DNA from: Bacillus sp. Bos-x628
Lineage (GTDB): Bacteria > Bacillota > Bacilli > Bacillales > Bacillaceae
Direction: 5' to 3'
DNA length: 64,000 nucleotides
NCBI RefSeq assembly: GCF_040500475.1
Contig: NZ_CP159358.1
Span: forward strand, 496,001 to 560,000
The notes below the pieces were generated by a model. The model worked only from the letters and a program-made list of their open reading frames with translations. It was not told the DNA's origin and made no database searches. The translations under genes and the position numbers were made by a program. Each line of letters starts with the position of its first letter. Positions within the stretch are counted from its first letter, which is position 1. Shown piece by piece: positions 16,977 through 25,244 of this stretch.

Positions 16977-17378
16977 TTAAGATGTGAACGTAACACTTTC
17001 AACTTTATCAACATCTAATAGAGTTGTGGCAGAGCCTGTAGGCGTAACAGAGCTTTCCTGTGTGACAAAAACGATCCCAACTGAAGCATTGAATGATACA
17101 AATTGAACTGGCCCAATTAAGTCTCCAGAGTCTGTCACAATACTAATGACTGTGCCTGGTGCAAGTCTTGCGAAAATCCATCTTGCTGGTCGAGAGACAT
17201 CGAGTGTTGAAGCATCATTTGAAAATAATGCTTCAGATGCTACTTCGCTTAATAAATCGTTTAATTTATTTTCCACAAGTACTCCTCCTTCTTCGAGATT
17301 GTCTGTTAAAGCATGACCAAGTGGTTTGAAGATTATTTTTAATAGTTCTTTTTTTAACTCGGCACGATTAATGCTCAT
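16977..17378 (-). CDS. cgeA: CgeA-like spore crust protein
   Basis: 133 residues, the same length I recall for B. subtilis CgeA. A basic/amphipathic N-terminus ([20 protein letters not shown]) is followed by a Thr/Ser/Val-rich beta-like C-terminus ([20 protein letters not shown]). The Ser/Thr-rich part would suit glycosylation by the neighbouring CgeB/CgeD, but no acceptor site is proven. AGGAGGGGG precedes the ATG. It is divergent from cgeC. Confidence 0.75.
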   Translation of the reverse strand: MSINRAELKKELLKIIFKPLGHALTDNLEEGGVLVENKLNDLLSEVASEALFSNDASTLDVSRPARWIFARLAPGTVISIVTDSGDLIGPVQFVSFNASVGIVFVTQESSVTPTGSATTLLDVDKVESVTFTS

Positions 17379-17519
17379 TCCTCCCCCTCCTTTTTCATCA
17401 ATTCAAACACACCAATATGTATATGCTGTTCACTTTTTTTTGGTATAAGCAGAATGCTTATTCCTTGTTTTTTTATTTAATCATTTCACACATTTTCAAA
17501 AATGTTTTCAAATGCTGAG

Positions 17520-17546
17520 ACTAAATGATGTAATCCTCATACTCTA
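17520..17546 (+). promoter_or_regulatory. Candidate SigK promoter of cgeCD
   Basis: AC at 17520, 16 bp, then CATACTCTA at 17538-17546 match the late mother-cell sigma-K pattern (AC, N16-17, CATAnnnTA). The start codon of cgeC is 35 bp further on. On the opposite strand AC, 17 bp and CATATACAT precede cgeA as a weaker candidate. Confidence 0.55.
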
Positions 17547-17580
17547 GTAAAGATTAAATGAAAAGAGAGAGGGATTTTAA

Positions 17581-17901
17581 ATGGAATTTGAACAATTATT
17601 AAATAACTGGAACGAAGAATTACTAGAAGCTGAAGGAGTGCTTGAAGTTATATTCATTTTGCTTCTTCTATGTCTTTTGGAAGAAAATGGAGAAGAAAGC
17701 GCATCGGAGATCAAAGAATTGCTGCGTCCTTGGTTGGAGCTTGGTATTCCGCTGCCGCGTGTTCATTTAGTAAATGGAGATGTGCTTCAAAATGTGATAG
17801 TTGTGCAATTGTTTGATACAGTGGCTGTTTTTAAGAATGCAACAAATCAGCAAAGAGTGAGCGTTCCTTTTGCGAACATTGTCAGTTGGGGTGCTTTTTA
17901 A
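17581..17901 (+). CDS. cgeC: CgeC-like small protein
   Basis: 106 residues. An acidic, leucine-rich N-terminal helix (VLEVIFILLLLCLLEENGEE) is followed by a beta domain (RVHLVNGDVLQNVIVVQLFD ... VPFANIVSWGAF). This domain has the same flavour as the C-terminus of CgeA. It is close to the length of B. subtilis CgeC and followed at once by cgeD, so the symbol is based on synteny and size. The molecular role is unknown. Confidence 0.7.
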   Translation: MEFEQLLNNWNEELLEAEGVLEVIFILLLLCLLEENGEESASEIKELLRPWLELGIPLPRVHLVNGDVLQNVIVVQLFDTVAVFKNATNQQRVSVPFANIVSWGAF

Positions 17902-17923
17902 TCTAATTTAAAGGGAAATGATT

Positions 17924-19213
17924 ATGAAGGTATCGGTGATTTTAACAAGCTACAATAAGCCTGATTTCATTGATCGTGTGCTAAAAAGTATGATGGAACA
18001 AACGTATCAACAGTGGGAGCTTTTGATTATGGATGATGGTTCCGAGCCAGAAACAATGAAAAAGATCGAACCATTTTTAGCCGATGAACGCATTCAACTG
18101 TATCCACACAGCGTTCCACCTGCAAAGCGACTTGTCACCGTACGTTATGCGACGCTTATTAATGAAGCTTTAACACGTATAACAGGTGAGCTTATTTGTT
18201 ATTTAACCGATGATACACTATATCACAATGATCGTTTGCAGAAAATGGTGGATGTTTTTCGTTCAAAGCCTTATATAGATATCGTCTATTCCTCACAGCG
18301 TGTGGTCCATGTTGATAAGCATCTAGTGGAAACTATGACTTTTGTCCGTGAAGCGGAACAAATTCTAGAGCATGCGTCATTTCAAGTTGATCACTGTTCG
18401 GTCATGCACAGAAGGCGTTTGCTTCCTTTCGTATATGAGAAATTCGAGCAATATTGGGATGATGAGCCGAAGCATTGGCATCATGCAGATGCTGTTTTTT
18501 GGATGCGGTTAAATCAGTTTGCTGCATTTTATCCATTAAAAGATGTTCTCGATACAACGTACAAAACACCTAGCTCCTTTCATCACATGTTTTCAAGTAT
18601 GCCGTATGATGTAATTGACGGGACCGTGATTGAAAAAGAAGGTGCTTATTTTCAACTGGCTCGTGAGAAGCTTTATTCGATTAATCGGCGATGGATCAAT
18701 GAAAAGCATGGGCGTGCGATTCGTGTTCCTTTGTTATGTGTGATGAAATATGAGGTAAAAGGTGCGCTACCAGTGCCAAATTATACAGTAGTCACCGCAG
18801 ATAATGGAAGAACATTTTATTATATTGAAGATCAGAAAAAAAGACGATTTTATTCAAAACGAGATGTTCAATATTTTCAATTTCACCAAAAGGAAATTTA
18901 TCGCATATCCGATGATCTATTGCAGGCGTTTGATGATGGCAAAATCATTCAAGCATCCCCAGAATTCAGCCCGCCAAATCGCCGTCTTTTTAAGTGGAAA
19001 CAGGATATTTATTTATTTGTGCATCATACCTTTTGCCGTATTGCCCTAGAGGTAGTCAAATTATTTGCATTTTATCATCAGCCGATTAAGCTATACCCTG
19101 CCCAATTTGCTTTATTCCAAGAAGGAAAGCCGATTGTCCCGTTATACATGGAATCGCTTCACGAATTTAATATGTCTCTTTATCAATTGTCAGGGCGGAA
19201 GCACTCCTTATAA
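17924..19213 (+). CDS. cgeD: CgeD-like family 2 glycosyltransferase
   Basis: 429 residues from ATG 17924 with AAGGGA 7 nt upstream. GT-A fold: KVSVILTSYNKPDFIDRVL, ELLIMDDGSE (nucleotide-binding Asp pair), ITGELICYLTDDTLYHNDRL (DxD-type) and HCSVMHRRRLL match B. subtilis CgeD closely. The C-terminal 150 residues carry repeated aromatic/basic strands (YYIEDQKKRRFYSKRDVQYF) of unknown role. Probably adds sugar to spore crust components. No cgeE follows; a terminator does. Confidence 0.85.
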   Translation: MKVSVILTSYNKPDFIDRVLKSMMEQTYQQWELLIMDDGSEPETMKKIEPFLADERIQLYPHSVPPAKRLVTVRYATLINEALTRITGELICYLTDDTLYHNDRLQKMVDVFRSKPYIDIVYSSQRVVHVDKHLVETMTFVREAEQILEHASFQVDHCSVMHRRRLLPFVYEKFEQYWDDEPKHWHHADAVFWMRLNQFAAFYPLKDVLDTTYKTPSSFHHMFSSMPYDVIDGTVIEKEGAYFQLAREKLYSINRRWINEKHGRAIRVPLLCVMKYEVKGALPVPNYTVVTADNGRTFYYIEDQKKRRFYSKRDVQYFQFHQKEIYRISDDLLQAFDDGKIIQASPEFSPPNRRLFKWKQDIYLFVHHTFCRIALEVVKLFAFYHQPIKLYPAQFALFQEGKPIVPLYMESLHEFNMSLYQLSGRKHSL

Positions 19214-19232
19214 GAGGGGTGCTTTTTTAGAT
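19204..19232 (+). terminator. Terminator after cgeD
   Basis: GCACTCCTTATAAGAGGGGTGC then TTTTTT, starting within the last cgeD codons. Confidence 0.85.
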
Positions 19233-19370
19233 CAAGATTTGAAAAAAAGCAGGAGATTCAAAAGAAGAAGCGAAACGTGAAAAGCATAGATGAACCGCAT
19301 CAGCATGATCAAGCAGCAAAAAATTGGGCAATAGATGCTGATTTTTGGGCACTGAAAGTGAGGGGGAGAG

Positions 19371-20756
19371 ATGGGGAAAGATGTCAAAAGAGCGGATTGG
19401 TTTGAATTGATTTTAGAAGCCATCGATGAAGCGATTCACGTCGTTGATGATCACGGAGTGACGATTTTCTACAACCATAATGCAGCTAAGTTTGACTGTT
19501 TAGACAAGGAAGAGGTAATCGGCAAATATATTCTTGATGTGTATCCATCATTAACTGAAAAAACAAGTACGTTTATGCATGTGCTAAGGACAGGGAAGCC
19601 GGTTTATCATTCTTTACAAACGTATTTGAATAAAAATGGTGAAAAAATTGAAACCGTCAACACGACATTGCCGATCATAGAAGACACAAAGTTAATAGGA
19701 GCAGTAGAAGTGGCAAAAGATGTATCCAAGCTGTCGGCGCTCTCCAGTCGTTTCGACCAAAAGAAACGAAGGATGACTGAGAAAGATCGAATGCACGATT
19801 TTTCTTCTTTTTTAACAAATGACCCAGCATTAAAGCAAATGCTCAAAGAAGCAAAAAAAGCAGCTATCTATTCATCGTCTGTTGTCGTGTACGGGGAAAC
19901 AGGTACAGGAAAAGAAGTGCTGGTTCAGGCGATAGTCAATGAATCTGACCGTAAAGATCAAGTGTTTATCCCGCAAAACTGTGCAGCATTTCCGGAATCG
20001 TTACTTGAGAGCCTGTTGTTCGGGTCTGTCAAAGGAAGCTATACAGGGGCAGTTGATCGCAAAGGTCTCTTTGAATTAGCTGATGGTGGCACCCTTTTTC
20101 TTGACGAACTGCAAGCGATGCCGCTAACACTTCAGGCGAAATTATTGCGTGTTTTAGAGGATGGAGTTGTTCGCCGTATTGGTGATGCGGGAGCAGTAAA
20201 GGTAGATGTCAGAGTCATTGCTGCTTTGAATGTAAATCCGTTTGAAGCTATGAAAAAGCAACTCCTAAGAGAAGATTTATTCTATAGACTGCATGTTTCA
20301 TCTTTTCATATCCCGCCACTTAGAGAGAGAAAACAAGATATAGAGTTACTATCCCGCCATTTTATTGAAACTTATCACCATCAGTTTTCCAAACAGGTCA
20401 CCTGCCTTTCTGACGAAACAAAACAACTGTTTATGGCCCATCATTGGCCTGGGAATGTGAGAGAATTAAAACATACGATTGAGCATGCCGTTCTCATGAT
20501 GCCAAACGAAGCAAAAGAGATGACCCCTGTGTATCTTCCTTCTCACTTACGCCAGCAGAAAATGGATCAACGTCAACAGCTTTCTTCGTTAAAAAGCCAA
20601 GTCGCATGGTATGAACAGACATTGATTCAAGAGGCTTTAGCAAAGCATGGCGGCAATATTAAGCAAACCGCCACTGCCTTAAACATCCCTCGACAAACCT
20701 TGCAGTATAAACTTAAGAATATGCAGATGCCGAAAAATGGGCATCTTACAGAGTGA
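19371..20756 (+). CDS. kamR: Sigma-54 enhancer-binding activator, KamR/RocR type
   Basis: 461 residues, the same length as RocR. An N-terminal PAS domain (about 1-115, EAIDEAIHVVDDHGVTIFYN) precedes a AAA+ core. The core has Walker A GETGTGKE, the sigma-54 contact loop GSYTGA, Walker B GGTLFLDELQ and VLEDGVVRRIGD. A Fis-type helix-turn-helix closes it (GNIKQTATALNIPRQTLQYK). ATG has a GAGGGGG site. It sits just upstream of a -24/-12 promoter and kamA. In B. thuringiensis KamR and SigL activate the kam locus, so the same role is inferred here. The PAS ligand is unknown, but may be lysine-related. Confidence 0.88.
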   Translation: MGKDVKRADWFELILEAIDEAIHVVDDHGVTIFYNHNAAKFDCLDKEEVIGKYILDVYPSLTEKTSTFMHVLRTGKPVYHSLQTYLNKNGEKIETVNTTLPIIEDTKLIGAVEVAKDVSKLSALSSRFDQKKRRMTEKDRMHDFSSFLTNDPALKQMLKEAKKAAIYSSSVVVYGETGTGKEVLVQAIVNESDRKDQVFIPQNCAAFPESLLESLLFGSVKGSYTGAVDRKGLFELADGGTLFLDELQAMPLTLQAKLLRVLEDGVVRRIGDAGAVKVDVRVIAALNVNPFEAMKKQLLREDLFYRLHVSSFHIPPLRERKQDIELLSRHFIETYHHQFSKQVTCLSDETKQLFMAHHWPGNVRELKHTIEHAVLMMPNEAKEMTPVYLPSHLRQQKMDQRQQLSSLKSQVAWYEQTLIQEALAKHGGNIKQTATALNIPRQTLQYKLKNMQMPKNGHLTE

Positions 20757-20766
20757 GAAAGCAGGC

Positions 20767-20800
20767 AAAATGCACCTTTTGTAAACAATAGGGGCATTTT
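20767..20800 (+). promoter_or_regulatory. Palindromic candidate enhancer (UAS) for the kamA promoter
   Basis: AAAATGCACC and GGGGCATTTT form an inverted repeat (9 of 10 positions) around a 14-bp spacer. It is 8 bp upstream of the -24 element and 11 bp after the activator's stop codon. CCC, not a T-run, follows, which argues against a terminator. The close spacing to -24 is unusual for a looping enhancer. Confidence 0.55.
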
Positions 20801-20807
20801 CCCATGT

Positions 20808-20823
20808 TGGCACATAACTTGCG
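20808..20823 (+). promoter_or_regulatory. Sigma-54 (SigL) -24/-12 promoter of kamA
   Basis: TGGCAC-ATAAC-TTGCG has the invariant GG (20809-20810) and GC (20821-20822) separated by exactly 10 bp. The predicted start is near 20834, about 24 bp before the kamA ATG. Confidence 0.88.
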
Positions 20824-20857
20824 TAGTATAAAGTGAATGCTGATAGGGGGAATGGAT

Positions 20858-22258
20858 ATGAATCAGAAACTGTATGAACCAATGCGCCATTGGAAGGACA
20901 TTGAGCTTTGGAAGGATGTACCTGAGGAAAAATGGAACGACTGGATATGGCAACTGACGCATACGGTCAAAACGCTTGATGATTTAGAAAAAGTCGTCAA
21001 TTTAACAGAAGAAGAAAAAGAAGGGGTGAAGATCTCAACCAAAACCATTCCGCTTAACATCACACCCTATTATGCCTCACTGATGAATCCAGACGATCCA
21101 AGGTGTCCAATACGTATGCAATCTGTTCCGATTGCAGAAGAGCTCCACAAAACAAAATACGACCTAGAAGACCCGCTTCATGAAGATGAGGATTCACCTG
21201 TTCCAGGCTTAACACATCGATATCCAGATCGCGTACTGTTTCTTGTCACAAATCAATGCTCTATGTATTGCCGATATTGTACGAGAAGACGTTTTTCTGG
21301 TCAGATCGGAATGGGGGTTCCTAAAAAACAGTTAGATGCGGCGATTGGCTACATTAGAGAAACACCTGAGGTTCGTGATGTGCTAATCTCAGGCGGTGAC
21401 GGACTTTTAATCAATGATCAAGTCTTAGAATACATTTTGAAAAATTTACGAGAGATCCCGCATGTCGAGATCATTCGGATTGGGACCCGTGCACCAGTTG
21501 TCTTTCCGCAAAGAATCACAGATGAATTATGTGAGATTTTGAAGAAATATCATCCAGTTTGGCTCAATACTCATTTTAATACAAGTATCGAAATCACCAA
21601 AGAATCAAAAGAAGCTTGTGAGCGTCTCGTCAATGCTGGCGTTCCGGTAGGCAATCAGGCCGTCATCCTTGCCGGTATTAACGACAGTGTGCCAATTATG
21701 AAGAAACTGATGCATGATCTTGTGAAGATTCGTGTCAGACCTTATTATATTTACCAATGTGATTTATCTGAGGGGATTGGTCACTTTAGAACACCTGTCT
21801 CAAAAGGGCTTGAAATCATAGAAGGGTTAAGAGGACATACGAGCGGTTATGCAGTGCCTACCTTTGTCGTAGATGCGCCAGGAGGTGGAGGAAAGATCGC
21901 TTTGCAGCCAAATTATTTACTCTCTCAAAGTCCTGATAAAGTGGTCCTTCGTAACTTTGAAGGCGTCATTACATCCTATCCTGAACCAGAACAATATGTG
22001 GCAGGGCAAGCAGATGATTATTTTCACGAAATTTATGAAGAGATAAAGGAACCGGCTGATGGGGTGACGGCAATATTCCAAGATGAAGCAACGTCCTTTA
22101 CACCAGAAAATCTAAGACGGATGAAACGAAGAGAGTCGTACGAGACAAATCCGGCGCATGATACACTCAAAAACAAACGAGAAAAACGGGATGAACTAAA
22201 AGAGAAGAAATATCAAGCACAACTCAAGAAAGATCAAATTGTCAAGGAGGAGAATTGA
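20858..22258 (+). CDS. kamA: L-lysine 2,3-aminomutase
   Basis: 466 residues from ATG 20858 with ATAGGGGG 7 nt upstream. A radical-SAM/PLP enzyme converting L-lysine to beta-lysine. CSMYCRYC is the 4Fe-4S CxxxCxxC cluster site, LISGGDGLLIND the SAM region and VVDAPGGGGKIALQPNY the PLP-lysine region. Very close to B. subtilis KamA. The C-terminal 60 residues are highly charged. Expression is predicted to be SigL/KamR dependent. The beta-lysine acetyltransferase gene (yodP/ablB), expected as partner for N-acetyl-beta-lysine osmolyte synthesis, is not adjacent. yokU follows at once. Confidence 0.95.
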   Translation: MNQKLYEPMRHWKDIELWKDVPEEKWNDWIWQLTHTVKTLDDLEKVVNLTEEEKEGVKISTKTIPLNITPYYASLMNPDDPRCPIRMQSVPIAEELHKTKYDLEDPLHEDEDSPVPGLTHRYPDRVLFLVTNQCSMYCRYCTRRRFSGQIGMGVPKKQLDAAIGYIRETPEVRDVLISGGDGLLINDQVLEYILKNLREIPHVEIIRIGTRAPVVFPQRITDELCEILKKYHPVWLNTHFNTSIEITKESKEACERLVNAGVPVGNQAVILAGINDSVPIMKKLMHDLVKIRVRPYYIYQCDLSEGIGHFRTPVSKGLEIIEGLRGHTSGYAVPTFVVDAPGGGGKIALQPNYLLSQSPDKVVLRNFEGVITSYPEPEQYVAGQADDYFHEIYEEIKEPADGVTAIFQDEATSFTPENLRRMKRRESYETNPAHDTLKNKREKRDELKEKKYQAQLKKDQIVKEEN

Positions 22259-22260
22259 CC

Positions 22261-22542
22261 TTGTTCACATGTGATTGGTGTTTGGAAAAGAAAGCTAAGA
22301 AAGAACAAACAACAGTTTATTGGGAGCTGATCACTGGGACACAATCAATCGAAATTATAAAAACACCCTCGTTTTCATGCGAACATTGCGGGATGACGTA
22401 TCAGAAGGATGAAACGGTGAAGGAGATAGAAGATCAATTAATATTGGTGGACCAAACAAAACTTCCAGAAAAAATCTCATATGAAGAATTAATGAGCATG
22501 AAGCGTTTATTAAAACGAAACTACTTTGATTTTTCTTCATAA
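22261..22542 (+). CDS. yokU: YokU-family zinc-finger protein
   Basis: About 93 residues from TTG 22261, with AAGGAGG 10 nt upstream. A TTG at 22255, 4 nt from that site, overlaps the kamA stop. Two CxxC pairs (CDWCLEKK and CEHCGMTYQ) give a YgiT-like zinc finger. The C-terminus EELMSMKRLLKRNYFDF is characteristic of YokU. It is adjacent to kamA in B. subtilis too, which suggests a linked but unknown role. Confidence 0.85.
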   Translation: MFTCDWCLEKKAKKEQTTVYWELITGTQSIEIIKTPSFSCEHCGMTYQKDETVKEIEDQLILVDQTKLPEKISYEELMSMKRLLKRNYFDFSS

Positions 22543-22622
22543 TTTATACCTCCGCCTATACAAGTCATCAAAATCCTGTATAATATAACATCAAAATAGA
22601 GTGTCGCGGAGGGAATAAACAG

Positions 22623-22847
22623 GTGAAGTCGTTTTACCATTATTTAATGAAGTTCAGGCATCCAAAACCGCAGGATGATACCGGTCATTTTGCTAATGCA
22701 GCTTATGAAGATCACAGTTTTCCTAAAACTTCGACAGATTATCATGAGTTATGTGCATATTTAGAATTAAATGGAGATTATTTAACCTCAATGACTACAT
22801 TTGACGAAGCCTATGAGCAATACGAAGTGGAAGTCAAAAAAAAATAA
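22623..22847 (+). CDS. yozE: YozE (SAM-like domain) protein
   Basis: 74 residues from a GTG start with GGAGGG 9 nt upstream. MKSFYHYLMKFRHPKP and HSFPKTSTDYHELCAYLE are near-identical to B. subtilis YozE, a small helical sterile-alpha-motif-like protein. Function unknown. A strong terminator follows. Confidence 0.92.
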   Translation: MKSFYHYLMKFRHPKPQDDTGHFANAAYEDHSFPKTSTDYHELCAYLELNGDYLTSMTTFDEAYEQYEVEVKKK

Positions 22848-22852
22848 ACTTT

Positions 22853-22888
22853 TCACCGCTTGTTCCGTAAATGGGGAAGCGGTTTTTT
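22853..22888 (+). terminator. Terminator after yozE
   Basis: ACCGCTT, loop, AAGCGGT then a run of T. Confidence 0.85.
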
Positions 22889-22994
22889 TATGAAGAAATA
22901 AAATGGCGTTTAGTATGGTTTGGTTGCCCATGCAGAATTCCTTGCGCCGGCATACGATACGTTAAGACCAAAAGTCGGGCAAGGAGGAGACAAA

Positions 22995-23675
22995 ATGAAG
23001 GCGAAAGCACCAAAATATAAAATAGGGGATATTGTCGTCGTTATCATGTATGGCACAGTTGGAACGATTACAAAAGTCCATCAAATTGACCAGCATTATT
23101 TGTATGAGGTCAATCATAATGAGGTGCTTTATTTTGAAACATCACTTCAGCTTTACGATGAATATGACGGGGTGATTGTGGATACTGAGAAGCTGGACAT
23201 TGAATATGAGTTCCTCATTGGCGATGTTGTATACGTGAAAGATTACGGAAAAGAACTCTTTAAAATCATTGGTCACCGCACTGAAATTTGGCGTTACCTT
23301 GATGATGGCTGGGAAGATGTGATTTACGAATTAACGAGGCTAAAAGACGGAGAATGGCTGGAGACAGAGGAAGAAGATTTAACTCTTGTGCTAAGGAAAT
23401 ACGAAATGGACCAATTTGTTCATCAGCTTCTTTTTGTACATTACGTAGGTGAAACCGCCAAAGAAAAAGAAGACGATATAGTTCAGACAGCTCTTTTACA
23501 TTTAGAAGAGAAACAAGAAAGCGAAGCATCACTAGAGTTCCTCGCTGTATCTATAGTGGATGAGCTTCTTGATATTTATAATGATTATAAAATTCTCTAT
23601 GAATTTTTTAAAGATCCAGAATACAAGGATATGATGGACTTTATTTTGGAAAGTTTAACTGAGCATTTTGGTTAA
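22995..23675 (+). CDS. yodN: YodN-like protein
   Basis: 226 residues from ATG 22995 with AAGGAGGAG 7 nt upstream. The frame continues upstream to 22920 without a ribosome site. The N-terminus carries two short beta-barrel, KOW/Tudor-like segments (YKIGDIVVVIMYGTVGTITK and FLIGDVVYVKDYGKELFKII). They are followed by an acidic helical C-terminus. The symbol rests on position and size. Function unknown. Confidence 0.7.
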   Translation: MKAKAPKYKIGDIVVVIMYGTVGTITKVHQIDQHYLYEVNHNEVLYFETSLQLYDEYDGVIVDTEKLDIEYEFLIGDVVYVKDYGKELFKIIGHRTEIWRYLDDGWEDVIYELTRLKDGEWLETEEEDLTLVLRKYEMDQFVHQLLFVHYVGETAKEKEDDIVQTALLHLEEKQESEASLEFLAVSIVDELLDIYNDYKILYEFFKDPEYKDMMDFILESLTEHFG

Positions 23676-23859
23676 AGAAAGACTTGTCCTAAAACGAATA
23701 AAAAGTAAGGTACACAGAAAAAAGCAATCACATAAAACCATCCCCTCAAGATACGGCCCATCACTTGATCAAATGCGTCACCATCTAACATGCTTAACCA
23801 TTTCATTTGCGATCATGCCCCTTTTCTTTTTGTTTACTGCATTTATATGTATGGAATGA
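23668..23859 (+). CDS. Possible small basic protein with hydrophobic tail
   Basis: 63 residues from a TTG that overlaps the yodN stop region. A very basic N-half (KRIKSKVHRKKQSHK) is followed by a C-terminal membrane-like stretch (CLTISFAIMPLFFLFTAFI). The topology suits a tail-anchored protein. No convincing ribosome site is seen at the TTG, so the start, or the gene itself, may be wrong. Confidence 0.3.
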   Translation: MVKERLVLKRIKSKVHRKKQSHKTIPSRYGPSLDQMRHHLTCLTISFAIMPLFFLFTAFICME

Positions 23860-23927
23860 GCCATTATGACAAACTGTAATAAAAAACAGGCGAGGTTCAT
23901 ACATCATAAAAAAGGAGGCGGAAAGCA

Positions 23928-24098
23928 ATGAAAGAAGCGGATTTGGTGATTGATACAGAGGAAATTGCGGAATTCTTCTATATGGAGCTGGTCAAAAGAG
24001 GGTACATACCAACTGAACTGGAAACCTTTGAGCTTGCAGACATTACATTCGAATATATGTTGATGAAAGCAATGATAGTTGAAGAAGAAGCGTGGTAG
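23928..24098 (+). CDS. yozD: YozD, small acidic protein
   Basis: 56 residues. ATG with AAAGGAGGCGG 6-10 nt upstream. LVIDTEEIAEFFYMELVKRG and ELADITFEYMLMKAMI match what I recall of B. subtilis YozD. It stands before yodM, in the same order as B. subtilis. Unknown function. A TTG-initiated extension of yodM would overlap its end. Confidence 0.82.
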   Translation: MKEADLVIDTEEIAEFFYMELVKRGYIPTELETFELADITFEYMLMKAMIVEEEAW

Positions 24099-24150
24099 CC
24101 GCTATACTTTGAAGAGATTCCTGAGGAGAAAGGGAGGCGAATCCTTCAAC

Positions 24151-24759
24151 GTGAATGTTATTTTTCTTTTCATTGTTTTTGGAGCTATCAGTGTACTTAT
24201 GGTTTCCAATGTATTTCAAGAAACGGACAACCATATCATTTTATGGTTTGAACACATTAGACTCCCTTTATTAAACGATATGATGCTGACTGTGACGGAT
24301 TTAGGTATGAGTGCCACCCTTGTCCCCATCATGCTCATCTTTAGTGTGGTGCTGCTGATGTATAGGCGCTATCACTCGATCATATTGCTTTTTTTCTTGT
24401 ATATAAGTGAAAAAACGATGAATCATGAGTTAAAGGGTCTGTTTGGCAGAGAGCGTCCAGCCTTTGAGCATCTTGTCAATGAAACATATTATAGCTTTCC
24501 GAGCGGACACTCCATGAATGCAGCAACCATCTATCCCTTCATTGCATATCTATTAATTGAAATGATCCCTTGGCTAAAAGAAAGACAAAAAAAAGTCTAC
24601 TTCATCACTGCATTATTTGTGATCGTCATCGGTGTCAGCCGAATGTATATTGGTGTTCATTATTTGACAGATGTGGCAGGAGGCTTTGCGATAGGACTGG
24701 CTTTGTTTCTCTTATTTAAAAAGATTGACGAAAAAATGTCCGTCAATCGACAAAAATAG
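24151..24759 (+). CDS. yodM: PAP2-family membrane phosphatase YodM
   Basis: 202 residues from GTG 24151, with AAAGGGAGG about 11 nt upstream. The frame opens at 24079 but that start lies inside yozD. The type-2 phosphatidic-acid phosphatase motifs are complete: KGLFGRERP, FPSGHSMNA (catalytic His) and SRMYIGVHYLTD (nucleophilic His and Asp). Several membrane spans. Such enzymes hydrolyse phosphatidylglycerophosphate or undecaprenyl pyrophosphate at the outer membrane face; B. subtilis YodM has been linked to phosphatidylglycerophosphate. Confidence 0.92.
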   Translation: MNVIFLFIVFGAISVLMVSNVFQETDNHIILWFEHIRLPLLNDMMLTVTDLGMSATLVPIMLIFSVVLLMYRRYHSIILLFFLYISEKTMNHELKGLFGRERPAFEHLVNETYYSFPSGHSMNAATIYPFIAYLLIEMIPWLKERQKKVYFITALFVIVIGVSRMYIGVHYLTDVAGGFAIGLALFLLFKKIDEKMSVNRQK

Positions 24760-24813
24760 AAGAAGGAGATTATCAAATCCTAGCCAATTTTATATAAAAA
24801 GGGAGGGATTTTG

Positions 24814-25131
24814 ATGCAATTGACGTTGAGATTTTTTCAAAAGAAACCTTCAGCCTATCACTTAACCATTTACCAAACACCTAGTTATGGTGATACTAAC
24901 GGGCATCAGCCTGTGTACCGGACAATGATTGGCGGCAAAACACATCAAGATGTACTGGAAAAAGCATTCTCAACATTTAATGTACATGATACAGTCCCTA
25001 ATGATTACAATGCGCGGTTTATCACGACAGGTGATATTGTTGAGATTGATGATAGGAAAAAGGGCAAGTGCTATTATCAGCTCTTTCCGACAGGATGGAA
25101 ACGTAGTGAAAGAATAAAGTTGATGAGTTAA
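24814..25131 (+). CDS. yodL: YodL domain protein
   Basis: 105 residues. ATG 24814 with AAGGGAGGG upstream; TTG 24811 is an alternative. The YodL signature is seen: YHLTIYQTPSYGDTNG, then VLEKAFSTFNVHDTVPNDY, FITTGDIVEIDD and the closing YYQLFPTGWKR. YodL in B. subtilis inhibits cell-shape determination when overproduced and has been linked to MreB. That function is inferred only by homology. Confidence 0.88.
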   Translation: MQLTLRFFQKKPSAYHLTIYQTPSYGDTNGHQPVYRTMIGGKTHQDVLEKAFSTFNVHDTVPNDYNARFITTGDIVEIDDRKKGKCYYQLFPTGWKRSERIKLMS

Positions 25132-25146
25132 CCAAAGGACCACAGA

Positions 25147-25186
25147 TGCCAGCTCTCTTGCCAGCTGGCTATTTTCTTTTTTTCCC
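25147..25186 (+). terminator. Terminator after yodL
   Basis: GCCAGCT, loop, AGCTGGC followed by TATTTTC and a T-run. Confidence 0.75.
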
Positions 25187-25244
25187 TCAATCGTTTATAA
25201 TAAATAAGATAAAACACACGTTAAACGTAAGTGGAGGCTAAAAA

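Noticed and set aside
19280..19340. Second sigma-54 promoter upstream of the activator
   Set aside because: TTGGGCAATAGATGCT has GG and GC elements, but the spacing is 9 rather than 10 bp.
20767..20800. Terminator of the kamA activator gene
   Set aside because: The palindrome is followed by CCC rather than a T-run and lies exactly between activator and -24/-12 promoter, so an enhancer is preferred.
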